This document shows positions 29,193 to 37,589 of a stretch of DNA of 64,000 nt, one piece after another. Below the pieces are notes generated by a model. That model made no database searches, was not told the DNA's origin, and worked only from the letters and a program-made list of their open reading frames with translations. Both the position numbers and the translations under genes were made by a program. Each line of letters begins with the position of its first letter. Positions within the stretch are counted from its first letter, which is position 1. Source of the stretch: Gimesia chilikensis (GTDB lineage: Bacteria; Planctomycetota; Planctomycetia; Planctomycetales; Planctomycetaceae); the NCBI RefSeq assembly GCF_008329715.1, contig NZ_VTSR01000017.1, positions 124,001 through 188,000 of the forward strand, read 5' to 3'.

Positions 29193-30134
29193 TCAACTGG
29201 CCGGGTTATCTGATCCTGGAATGACCTGAGTCAGATCTTTACCGAGAATCGAGGGGCACCAGTAGCGTTCAATATGTTCGATGATCATTTCGGTCCCCCG
29301 GGTATGGCTGACGTACGGTTTGTCGCGGGGATCATAAAGGGCATCGGTCAGGTCACGACAGAGGACCACGTTTTTGTTGAGGTAACGCATCTGTCTGATC
29401 CCGAACGGTCGTCCCAGCACGCACATATTTGTATGCACGCCCATCAGCACGATATTTTTCCGCTGTTCCTGTTCCAGGAAGTTATAGATTTCCTGGCCGT
29501 TAGCGCTGATGACATCGTAGCCGATGATTTTGATCGCCGGATGTTCGTGTCGATCGTGATTGGGTTGATAGGTCGGAAAAGGATCATCACAGCCCCGGAT
29601 GGGACCATCGGTGCGTTTGACGGTATCGTCTACGGGGAGTGGTCCTTCTTTTTCCGGATTCAGATAACACCAGCCCTGGATTTTGACGGGAGGTTGGGCC
29701 GGTTTGGCTTCTTTGATTCGTTTACGGTAAGGCGTGTCTTCGTACAGCTGGATTCCCCCGCTGGGTGCATGAATAATCGCGACGCCCCGATCGCGGGCTT
29801 TCGATATCACCTCATTCATCCGGGGAGCCATCCTTCCGACCCGATGTGCGGCCAGCTTACAAGGATGATCGGCCCACATGTCGCAGATAATGATGGCGGT
29901 TTCGGAAGCCTTCCATTCAGCGGTTTCCATCTGAGCGGGAGCGGATTCCTCTTTCCCCCGTTTTCTCAATTCGACGGACAATACTCCCGGTACTGGCGGA
30001 ATCTGGCGGGCTGCCTCAGTCGTCTCTTCCGCGAGCAAACCGGCCAGGGAAGGAGTCAGCGCACCGGCCAGGCTCCCCTGCAGAATTGATTGCAGGAACT
30101 GACGTCGCGAGCGGGGATTGGGATGTAACATCAT
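29193..30134 (-). CDS. Tat-exported isochorismatase-like cysteine hydrolase
   Basis: About 313 residues, starting at ATG 30134 or the next ATG 30131, just after an AAGAGG ribosome-binding site; a longer frame reaches 30194. A Tat signal (SRRQFLQSILQGSLAG) leads to an isochorismatase-like fold: catalytic Asp in AIIICDMWADHP, a basic segment IKGWxYL-like region mid-protein, and the nucleophilic Cys in LMGVHTNMCVLGRP. The family includes nicotinamidases, ureidoacrylate hydrolases and isochorismatases; substrate cannot be assigned. Export by Tat is unusual for the general family but common in planctomycete versions. Confidence 0.82.
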   Translation of the reverse strand: MMLHPNPRSRRQFLQSILQGSLAGALTPSLAGLLAEETTEAARQIPPVPGVLSVELRKRGKEESAPAQMETAEWKASETAIIICDMWADHPCKLAAHRVGRMAPRMNEVISKARDRGVAIIHAPSGGIQLYEDTPYRKRIKEAKPAQPPVKIQGWCYLNPEKEGPLPVDDTVKRTDGPIRGCDDPFPTYQPNHDRHEHPAIKIIGYDVISANGQEIYNFLEQEQRKNIVLMGVHTNMCVLGRPFGIRQMRYLNKNVVLCRDLTDALYDPRDKPYVSHTRGTEMIIEHIERYWCPSILGKDLTQVIPGSDNPAS

Positions 30135-30340
30135 GCCTCTTACCTCTGTTCGGGGAAGTGAATACCGCTCACATTGTGCAGGGGCTGTCTGCACAATTCA
30201 ATCGGAATTGATTTATTAATTCCAGATGAGCGTTCCTTCGTTTTAAAGACAGGCTTTCCTTTGCTCTGTCTGCCATTCATAATAGAACAAGCTAACAAAA
30301 ATCGCTCCTCTCCAGTGACGAAATTTCAGGATTTGAAAAT

Positions 30341-31603
30341 ATGCGCAATCAAATCGGATGGATGCTGCTACTCAGCATCCTCCTGCTGTCTGTCCCTGCA
30401 ATCGATGCGGCAGAGCAAGATCAGAGTTCCTCAAAACAGCTGATTTTGCAGGAAGCAGATCGCATTGTCTTTATCGGCAATACGTTCGCCGACCAGCTGC
30501 GGTTATATAACTACCTGGAAACGCTGCTGACGGCACAAGCACCGGTCAGCAAGCTCAGCTTTCGCAATCTGGCCTGGTCGGGTGACACGCTGACGTTACA
30601 GCCTCGTCCATTGAATTTTGGTTCGCTGGACGACCATCTCACCGCAGAGAAAGCGGATGTGATTATCGCCTGTTTCGGCATGAATGAATCGTTCGCCGGT
30701 CCGAGCGAGGTGAAAGCGTATCGCGAACACTGGGAACAGTTCCTCAAGCATCTGAAGTCCAAGAAGTATAATGGTTCGACTGCGCCGCGGGTGGTGATCC
30801 TCTCTCCTATCGCTCATGAAAATATGGGATCACCACTGCCTGATCCTGCAGACCATAACCAAAGTCTGGCTGAATATACAAAAACAATGCAGTCCGTAGC
30901 GGAAGAGCACCAGTTGCCTTTCGTCGACCTGTATCATGCGACTTCCAGGCTGATGGAAGCCAATCCTTCGCAGAAGCTGACTCATAACGGCATCCACCTC
31001 AACCAATACGGCTACTGGGCAGTGAGTCAGCTGATTGCAGATAGCTTGCTGGCGAAGGAGGTCACAAGTCCTCAACTGGTGATCGATTTGAAATCTCAGA
31101 AGATCGAAACGACCAATGCAGAGGTCACACAGCAGAAGCTCAAGTCGGGCCAGATTGAATTCATCGTCAAGCCGCTGCTCCTGCCGATCCCTGTACCGCC
31201 GGAAGGAGCGATCGCGGACAGCGATCTGCTGGCCCGCCAACCTCGCCTGAGCGTTAAACAATTACCCGAGGGTAATTATCGACTGGTGGTCGGCGGAACT
31301 GTGATTGTGACGGGTAGTGCAAGCGACTGGGACCGGGGCATTGTGTTGCTGAACCTGCCGTCCCAGGTGCAGGTGGCTGAGCTTCGTTCTACTATTAACC
31401 GTAAGAATGAGCTCTTCTTTTATGTGTATCGTGCACACAACGCCGAATATATCTTCGGTCGCCGCACAAAGCCGTTCGGTGCCGTCTCATTTCCACCTGA
31501 GATGGAAACATTCGACGAACTGATCCAGTCTCGCGAGAAAACGATCCAGCAACAGACCCGACCCATCGAAGCTGCAAAATGGGAACTGATTCGAGTCGAC
31601 TGA
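30341..31603 (+). CDS. Secreted SGNH/GDSL-like protein with altered first motif
   Basis: A 420-residue exported protein with a signal peptide (residues 1-24). The SGNH hydrolase fold is recognisable from block I at IVFIGNTFADQL, an NLAWSGDTL segment, block III-like CFGMNESFAG, and block V HNGIHLNQYGYW with Asp replaced by Asn before Gly. In block I the usual Gly-Asp-Ser is Gly-Asn-Thr, so the catalytic Ser is missing or replaced by Thr. A C-terminal extension of about 150 residues looks beta-rich. Planctomycete SGNH proteins of this kind often occur beside ThuA/PVC-type proteins, and here the giant PVC-type gene follows after 69 bases, so an operon is likely. Confidence 0.75.
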   Translation: MRNQIGWMLLLSILLLSVPAIDAAEQDQSSSKQLILQEADRIVFIGNTFADQLRLYNYLETLLTAQAPVSKLSFRNLAWSGDTLTLQPRPLNFGSLDDHLTAEKADVIIACFGMNESFAGPSEVKAYREHWEQFLKHLKSKKYNGSTAPRVVILSPIAHENMGSPLPDPADHNQSLAEYTKTMQSVAEEHQLPFVDLYHATSRLMEANPSQKLTHNGIHLNQYGYWAVSQLIADSLLAKEVTSPQLVIDLKSQKIETTNAEVTQQKLKSGQIEFIVKPLLLPIPVPPEGAIADSDLLARQPRLSVKQLPEGNYRLVVGGTVIVTGSASDWDRGIVLLNLPSQVQVAELRSTINRKNELFFYVYRAHNAEYIFGRRTKPFGAVSFPPEMETFDELIQSREKTIQQQTRPIEAAKWELIRVD

Positions 31604-31672
31604 TTGCCGATCGACCTGACAAGACTTCCCCATCATTACTGAAACTTTTCTTTTCAATATATAGAGTAACTC

Positions 31673-34600
31673 ATGCGAAACTCAACTATTCCAGCCCGCT
31701 TCTGTCTGGGACTGATTCTGACTTCGATTTTCTTTGTGATGGCAAAACCAGTCATCGCTGCGGAGCAGAAACCGGAGCAACCCCACGTAGTGTTTGTGGT
31801 GGGGACAACCCATTATGCACCACAGAAAACGCTGCCCGCATTCGCCAAGCGGCTGGAGCAGTATGGTTTCAAGACGACCGTGGTGCTGCCTGACGGTGAT
31901 CCCGAACGAAATCAGAAAGGACTTCCGGGGCTGGAAGTACTGGAAGAGGCGGATCTGGCTGTGTTTTTCATGCGGTTTCTGCAACTGCCGCCGCGGCAGT
32001 TTGCACACATTCAGAACTACATCAAATCCGGAAAACCTGTGATCGGTCTGCGAACGAGCACGCACGCTTTCGATTACGAAAAAGGGCATCCCCTGGAGGA
32101 ATGGAACCGGGGATTCGGCAAACGCGTTTTAGGCTCCGAATATTTTTTTCATCTCACAGGTGAAACAGTTGTGGAGCATGTGCTGGAACATCGCAATCAT
32201 AATATTCTGAACGGAGTGGCAGCGAAATTTCTGGCCCCAGGTGTCCTCTATCAGGCGAATATTCCTGCAGATGCCACACCGCTCTTGACCGGTACAGGAA
32301 ACTCCAAACGTAAAGGGATCTTCAAAAACCAGTTTGGCACTTATGAACTGACGGGCGAGATGAGCTGGCCGGTTGCCTGGACGTGGAAGAATGAATGGGA
32401 CAGTCGTGTCTTTACCACCACGCTGGGACATGAAGATTCATTTCGGCTGGATGCTTTTAATCGCCTGCTGATCAACGCCGTACACTGGTGCCTGGAATTG
32501 CCTGTAGGCACGACTCCGGAAAAACTGGCGGTTGCGAATTCCGCTCCTAATCTGAAACGACCATTCGAACTGACGCAGGACCACTCTCCCGAAACAGAAC
32601 GCAAGACGTTCCAGTTGCTGCCTGGCTACGAGGTGAACCTGTTCGCCGCCGAACCGATGCTGGTCAATCCGATTCACATGACCTGGGATCCCCAGGGACG
32701 ACTGTGGGTGATCTGTTCTACCTCGTACCCACAGGTTTCTCCGGGTGAAAAACCGAACGATCAGATTGTGATTCTGGAAGACACCGACAACGATGGACAG
32801 GCAGATAAATCAACGGTGTTTGCCGATGGGCTCTATGTGCCGACCGGACTGGAACTGGGTGACGGGGGCGTTTATGTGGCTAATGCGCCGGACCTTCTGT
32901 TTCTGAAAGACACGAATGGAGACGGGAAAGCCGATCATCGGGAAGTGGTTCTGACCGGATTTGCCACGGAAGACAACCACCATTCCATCAGTGCCTGGCG
33001 ATGGGGACCGGGGGGCTGGCTCTACTTCCAGGAGGGAACTTTCATGCATACCCAGGTGGAGACACCGTACGGCACGGTCCGCCTGGAAAATGGAGGCGTG
33101 TTTCAATTCCAGCCACGCACTCTGAAACTGAATGTCTTTGCGGATTATCGTGCTTCAAATCCCTGGGGGCACATGTTCGATGACTGGGGGCAGTCATTTG
33201 TGATCGACAACCCGCGCATCTATTTCAGTGCACCACTGACCGCGAACAGTCGCGCCAAGCTGGGTTACGATGCCAGCGGCGAAGGAACGAAGCAGTGTGG
33301 CGGTGAATTCGTAGCCAGCCGACATTTTCCCCCGGAAGTCCAGGGAGAGATCTGGACCAATCAGTATAAAACACACGCGGTGGCACGCTATGAAGTCACC
33401 GATGATGGAGCCGGTTATTCGGTCAAAGGGCTGGAGCCTTTACTACAGTCGAGCAGTTCTTACTTCCGCCCCGTCGATCTGAAGATGGGACCGGATGGAG
33501 CGGCTTATGTGCTGGACTGGTACAATCCGCTGATTGGTCACATGCAGCACAGCTTTCGCGATGAACGACGCGATACGACACATGGTCGTGTCTGGCGGGT
33601 GACCTATAAGGGACGTCCCCTGGTTGAGCGTCCTCAACTGACTGACGTCCCCCTGAAAGATGTGGTGAACCACCTGAGAGATCCGGAGAGCTTCACGCGT
33701 CAACAGGTCAGGCGTGTCCTCTATGATGCGGACCAGCAACAGGCGATAAAAGCCCTGGATGACTGGCTGTTGACACTGGCTCCTGAGGAACCGAACTTCG
33801 ATCATCATAAACTGGAAGTGCTCTGGTGCTATCAGACCATTGGGGTCGTAAATGAAAAACTGTTGCGAGAGGTACTGGAGGCTCAGGATCCACGTGCCCG
33901 GGCCGCTGCACTGCGGGTGCTGCGTTACTGGCATGCCCAGGTAAAAAATCCACTTGAACTACTGGAAACTGCAATTCATGACACACATCCCCGTGTCCGC
34001 CTGGAAGCGATTCTGACCGCAGGATATATTCCCGATCCCCGTTCGGTCACGATCGTGGTCAAGGCCATCGATGCCCCCATGGATCGCTATCTGGAACACG
34101 CGTTGAAGTTAACGATCGACGGGTTACAGGATCACTGGGTCAAAGCGCAGCAGGCTGGTAAGGTTCAGTTCGATAAGCCGTCACATAAAAATTACGCCCT
34201 GGCGAATCTGCTGTCGAATGAATCCATTGATGTGATTATTGATCTGCTCAATGCAGGCAGTATAGATGCTGATCTGCTGAAAGGGCCCGCGCAGGTTGTT
34301 TCGGAGAAAGCCAATGCCAATCAACTGGAACCGCTGGTGCTGAGCCTGGTGGAAGTCACACGTGAATATAAAACACAGGGTGGCAAAGGCATCTCTCCCG
34401 AGGCACTCAGTATTTTACTGGATGCGATGGACCGGGCTGCACGGGAACGGGGTGTCGTCCCGGAAGGTAACATCGGTTCGATGCTCAGTCGCTCTGCGGT
34501 GGTACCAGGCGTGCCTGTGCAAAAATCAGTAGCCCGACTGATTGGTTCCTGGAAACTGACGCGCGAAGGCAGACGCCTGCAGCGAAATCTGAATGCCGCA

Positions 34601-35920
34601 GATACTGACTCTGAAGTCAAACAATTGTCAGCAGAATCGCTGGGAATGCTGGGGGATGCAGGTTCGATCAAGTATCTGAAGGGGCTCGCGAATTCCGGGA
34701 AACCTGTCAACCAGCGTTTTCTGGGCGTCTATGGTCTGGCGGCACATGACCTCAAAGAGGCAGCCCGTCTGACACCAGGCATTCTTAGCCAGGATCCCGA
34801 AGACTCTGATCCCGCCTGGTTCCTGACGGCATTCACGAAACGAAAAGGGGGCCCTGAGGTTCTGGCAGAGGAGCTGAAATCGGCAAAGTTGAATACTCAA
34901 ATGGCGGCCCGTATTCGCCAACATCTGATCGAGACCGGCGAAACGAATCAGGCTTTGATCGATGCTTTTGGCGGGGGAGTGATGCAGGATTCTCTGGAAG
35001 CGCAGCTACTCAAAGAGAATGTACTCGATCTGGCCAGTGAAGCCCGCGAGCAGGGGGACGCCGCCCGGGGTGAGTTGATCTTCCGCAGGGCCGAGCTGGC
35101 CTGCATGAAGTGCCACAGTATTTCCAATGCAGGACCTGTACTGGGACCGGATCTGGCAGCCATCGGTTCGAGTTCGCCGCCGGACTATATTGTCGACTCA
35201 TTTCTGCGTCCATCCAAAGTGATTAAGGAATTCTACGAGAGCATCATGGTGGTCACCGATGAAGGTCGCGTGATTAATGGAATTCTGGTGGTACAGGACG
35301 ATTCCAAGGTGGTACTCAAAGACGCAGCCCAGCAGGGGAAGCAGGTCACGATCCTCGCAGATCAGATTGAATTTACGAAGAAGCTGCCTTCACTGATGCC
35401 TCAGGGACTGGCTAGTAAACTGAAAAGCCGCCAGGAATTTCTGGACCTGGTCAAATTTGTTACTGAGCTCGGACGTCCCGGTCCGTACGCGACGAGTGCA
35501 GCACAGGTGGTGCGTCGCTGGCGTCTGCAGGGTGCAGATGCGGCTATGACAGTAGAGAATTCTGCCCAGATTAAAACACTGGCTGATTCGGGAAATGCAG
35601 CTTACAGCATGGTGAATGGAACGCTGCCTGCGGCTGATCTGAATCTGCAAAAGCCCGTCACACGAGCCATGGCTCTGGTCGATGTGACTCAAGCCGGGAA
35701 CGTGCAGTTAAAACTGAATTCCGCGAAAGGGGTCAAGCTGTGGCTGAATGAGACCCCGGTCCCTGTATCTGAAATGACAACACTGGTTCTCCCTTCCGGA
35801 CGGAGTCAGATGACGTTCGAGATCGACCGCGATGCGCGGGGAGACACTGGTCTGCGGGCAGAGTTTCTCAAAGCGGAAGAGAAGCCCCAGGGCCGCTTTA
35901 AAGTAGTCGGCGGTCCCTGA
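31673..35920 (+). CDS. ThuA / beta-propeller / HEAT / CxxCH fusion protein (PVC type)
   Basis: A 1415-residue exported protein. After the signal peptide, residues about 40-280 form a ThuA-like domain (HVVFVVGTTHYAP, KPVIGLRTSTHAF). Residues about 310-670 are a soluble-dehydrogenase-type beta-propeller (LPGYEVNLFAAEP, VPTGLELGDGGVYVANAPD, DWYNPLIGHMQH). Residues about 670-1100 are HEAT-like alpha repeats. Near 1130-1260 is the cytochrome-type domain with CMKCHS, then HxxR-like elements and FLRPSKVIKEFYE, typical of PVC heme-binding proteins. A beta-rich tail closes it. Each module is known separately in planctomycetes. Oxidation of a sugar or polyol with electron transfer to a heme is inference. 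It follows an SGNH-like gene. Confidence 0.88.
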   Translation: MRNSTIPARFCLGLILTSIFFVMAKPVIAAEQKPEQPHVVFVVGTTHYAPQKTLPAFAKRLEQYGFKTTVVLPDGDPERNQKGLPGLEVLEEADLAVFFMRFLQLPPRQFAHIQNYIKSGKPVIGLRTSTHAFDYEKGHPLEEWNRGFGKRVLGSEYFFHLTGETVVEHVLEHRNHNILNGVAAKFLAPGVLYQANIPADATPLLTGTGNSKRKGIFKNQFGTYELTGEMSWPVAWTWKNEWDSRVFTTTLGHEDSFRLDAFNRLLINAVHWCLELPVGTTPEKLAVANSAPNLKRPFELTQDHSPETERKTFQLLPGYEVNLFAAEPMLVNPIHMTWDPQGRLWVICSTSYPQVSPGEKPNDQIVILEDTDNDGQADKSTVFADGLYVPTGLELGDGGVYVANAPDLLFLKDTNGDGKADHREVVLTGFATEDNHHSISAWRWGPGGWLYFQEGTFMHTQVETPYGTVRLENGGVFQFQPRTLKLNVFADYRASNPWGHMFDDWGQSFVIDNPRIYFSAPLTANSRAKLGYDASGEGTKQCGGEFVASRHFPPEVQGEIWTNQYKTHAVARYEVTDDGAGYSVKGLEPLLQSSSSYFRPVDLKMGPDGAAYVLDWYNPLIGHMQHSFRDERRDTTHGRVWRVTYKGRPLVERPQLTDVPLKDVVNHLRDPESFTRQQVRRVLYDADQQQAIKALDDWLLTLAPEEPNFDHHKLEVLWCYQTIGVVNEKLLREVLEAQDPRARAAALRVLRYWHAQVKNPLELLETAIHDTHPRVRLEAILTAGYIPDPRSVTIVVKAIDAPMDRYLEHALKLTIDGLQDHWVKAQQAGKVQFDKPSHKNYALANLLSNESIDVIIDLLNAGSIDADLLKGPAQVVSEKANANQLEPLVLSLVEVTREYKTQGGKGISPEALSILLDAMDRAARERGVVPEGNIGSMLSRSAVVPGVPVQKSVARLIGSWKLTREGRRLQRNLNAADTDSEVKQLSAESLGMLGDAGSIKYLKGLANSGKPVNQRFLGVYGLAAHDLKEAARLTPGILSQDPEDSDPAWFLTAFTKRKGGPEVLAEELKSAKLNTQMAARIRQHLIETGETNQALIDAFGGGVMQDSLEAQLLKENVLDLASEAREQGDAARGELIFRRAELACMKCHSISNAGPVLGPDLAAIGSSSPPDYIVDSFLRPSKVIKEFYESIMVVTDEGRVINGILVVQDDSKVVLKDAAQQGKQVTILADQIEFTKKLPSLMPQGLASKLKSRQEFLDLVKFVTELGRPGPYATSAAQVVRRWRLQGADAAMTVENSAQIKTLADSGNAAYSMVNGTLPAADLNLQKPVTRAMALVDVTQAGNVQLKLNSAKGVKLWLNETPVPVSEMTTLVLPSGRSQMTFEIDRDARGDTGLRAEFLKAEEKPQGRFKVVGGP

Positions 35921-35941
35921 GGCTCGACTGTTAGATTAGAT

Positions 35942-35957
35942 ACAGGATCAATCCTGT
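35942..35957. terminator. Short palindrome between convergent genes
   Basis: ACAGGAT-CA-ATCCTGT is a 7-bp perfect inverted repeat with a 2-base centre. It overlaps the last codons and stop of the converging alpha/beta-hydrolase gene and lies 22 bases after the ThuA-fusion stop. It could help end both transcripts, but neither side has a T-run. Confidence 0.25.
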
Positions 35958-36805
35958 TGAGCTGTCGTGCGTTTGATCCAGGCACCACAGAGATCGGGCC
36001 AGTTGGAGACCGGATTGTCTGAAGGTCGCAGACCGTAGCCGTGTCCCCCTTTGGCAAAGAGGTGCAGCTCGGCGTCGACTTTGGCATCTTTCAGGTCACG
36101 CGTGTAATTGAATGCACTGTCGACGAGGCGTCGGTCATCGAGAGTCTGGACGATGAATGCAGGGGGAGTCTGGTCGGTCACTTTGATCTCGGGAGCAGAC
36201 TTACGTTTGTCGTCTTCCTGATAGATGTAAGCCGGATAAATCAGAACGGTAAAATCGGGACGACAGCTGAGTTTATCGGCTGCATCAATGGGTTCATATT
36301 TCCGCTTCTCATAGTTGGTCGACAGGTTCGCTGCCAGGTGTCCGCCGGCGGAGAAGCCGAGTACACCAATCTGCTGCGGGTTAATCCCCCACTCCTGTGC
36401 TTTACTGCGTACGAGTCCCAACGCACGCTGGGCATCTTTCAGGGCCTGTTCACGCTGATTACCGGGAACCGTGTATTTAAGGACCACTGCATGAATGCCG
36501 ATGGAATTGAGCCATTCCGCGATTTCCGTTCCTTCCAGATCGTAAGCCAGAATGTTGTAGCCACCTCCCGGAAAAATAACGACGGCGGGGGCGTTGGGCT
36601 TGGCATTTTTGGCTTTGTAAAATTCAATTGCCGGCCGGTTCACTTTTGTAATGCGAATGATATTGCTGTATTTGACTTCGTCATCGCTCTTATCCAGCAG
36701 AGGACGATCAGGCCAGACTGCGATTTGTGCATCTGGTTTGGGAGTTTCAATGGGCGCTGCGGCCAAGGAGCAGAACAGAAAGGCAGACAGTAGAAAATAT
36801 TTCAC
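35948..36805 (-). CDS. Secreted alpha/beta-hydrolase esterase (BD-FAE/acetylesterase type)
   Basis: A 285-residue exported hydrolase with a signal peptide (residues 1-18). The oxyanion motif VVIFPGGGYNILAYD (HGGG-like), the nucleophile elbow GFSAGGH, and the C-terminal DDRRLVD and GGHGYGLRP containing the acid and His all fit the BD-FAE/Xyn-type acetylesterase group. Length is normal. It probably removes acetyl or feruloyl groups from polysaccharides. The gene stands alone, converging on the ThuA-fusion gene and diverging from nrfHA. Confidence 0.88.
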   Translation of the reverse strand: MKYFLLSAFLFCSLAAAPIETPKPDAQIAVWPDRPLLDKSDDEVKYSNIIRITKVNRPAIEFYKAKNAKPNAPAVVIFPGGGYNILAYDLEGTEIAEWLNSIGIHAVVLKYTVPGNQREQALKDAQRALGLVRSKAQEWGINPQQIGVLGFSAGGHLAANLSTNYEKRKYEPIDAADKLSCRPDFTVLIYPAYIYQEDDKRKSAPEIKVTDQTPPAFIVQTLDDRRLVDSAFNYTRDLKDAKVDAELHLFAKGGHGYGLRPSDNPVSNWPDLCGAWIKRTTAQQD

Positions 36806-36951
36806 GGTTGAGATCTCCTGTAGGAATCAACTTTTGTTGGAATCAGATATGGACTCAGAATTCACTATCATAACGGTCCCCCATTAACGGGTGTAGCAGG
36901 GCAGATTCATTTTTCTTGCGAAATACATGTAAGTGTTGATTTGTAAAGAAA

Positions 36952-36977
36952 TTTCAAATACCACTTGCAATTTGAAA
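36952..36977. promoter_or_regulatory. Palindromic operator candidate upstream of nrfHA
   Basis: TTTCAAAT (36952-36959) and ATTTGAAA (36970-36977) form a perfect 8-bp inverted repeat with a 10-bp spacer, ending 70 bases before the nrfH ATG, in an AT-rich stretch. A TTGAT half-site resembling an FNR/CRP-type half lies at 36936-36940. It is not a match to the FNR or NsrR consensus that I know. A dimeric regulator controlling nitrite reduction is the natural inference. Confidence 0.5.
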
Positions 36978-37047
36978 AAATCCGGCAACACTGAGCTTCA
37001 GCTGACGCCATCTGTTTCAATTGTTCATTTCACGACTCCGCTCCGTC

Positions 37048-37548
37048 ATGAAAAAGCTAACCCGCCCCCGTCTGACCACTGCATTACTGATTGTAATTGC
37101 CATCCTGATCGGAGGTCTCGTGGGCGTCGGCACATTCACATTCGGCTACGCACAAGGTTCCTCTTATCTCAAAGCCGATTCCCAGTCTTGTGCGAACTGT
37201 CATGTAATGCAGGGGCACTTTGATGCCTGGCTGAAATCATCGCATGGGAAATTCGCGGGCTGCAATGATTGTCACGCACCGCACGACGGTGTTGCCTCGA
37301 AGTATTACTGCAAGGCTCGGAACGGCTTTTTCCATTCGCTGGCGTTCACAACGGGTGACTTCGAAGAGAACCTGAGAATTACCGATTACAACCGACGTGT
37401 CACTGAGCAAGCCTGTCGGAACTGCCATCAGGATCTTGTGCACCAGATCGACATCAACGCGATTGGCGAATTACAAAACGGCAAAACCGAGCGACTGGAA
37501 TCCAATGCATGTATTCGCTGTCATTCCAGTGTGGGGCACGATACCTGA
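37048..37548 (+). CDS. nrfH: Tetraheme cytochrome NrfH, nitrite reductase small subunit
   Basis: A 166-residue membrane-anchored tetraheme cytochrome that takes electrons from quinol and passes them to NrfA. One N-terminal transmembrane helix (residues about 9-33) is followed by four heme motifs: CANCH 48-52 (with the CxxCHxM Met of NrfH at 54), CNDCH 72-76, CRNCH 123-127 and CIRCH 155-159. I use ATG 37048; a TTG at 37021 in the same frame adds nine unlikely residues. nrfA follows after 41 bases, so nrfHA is an operon. The anchor faces the periplasm. Confidence 0.93.
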   Translation: MKKLTRPRLTTALLIVIAILIGGLVGVGTFTFGYAQGSSYLKADSQSCANCHVMQGHFDAWLKSSHGKFAGCNDCHAPHDGVASKYYCKARNGFFHSLAFTTGDFEENLRITDYNRRVTEQACRNCHQDLVHQIDINAIGELQNGKTERLESNACIRCHSSVGHDT

Positions 37549-37589
37549 GTCAAATCTGATTTGAGATCCCGATTACGTGGAACCGTATT

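Noticed and set aside
36936..36950. FNR box upstream of nrfH
   Set aside because: Only the TTGAT half matches; the second half is a poor fit, so I report only the palindrome next to it.
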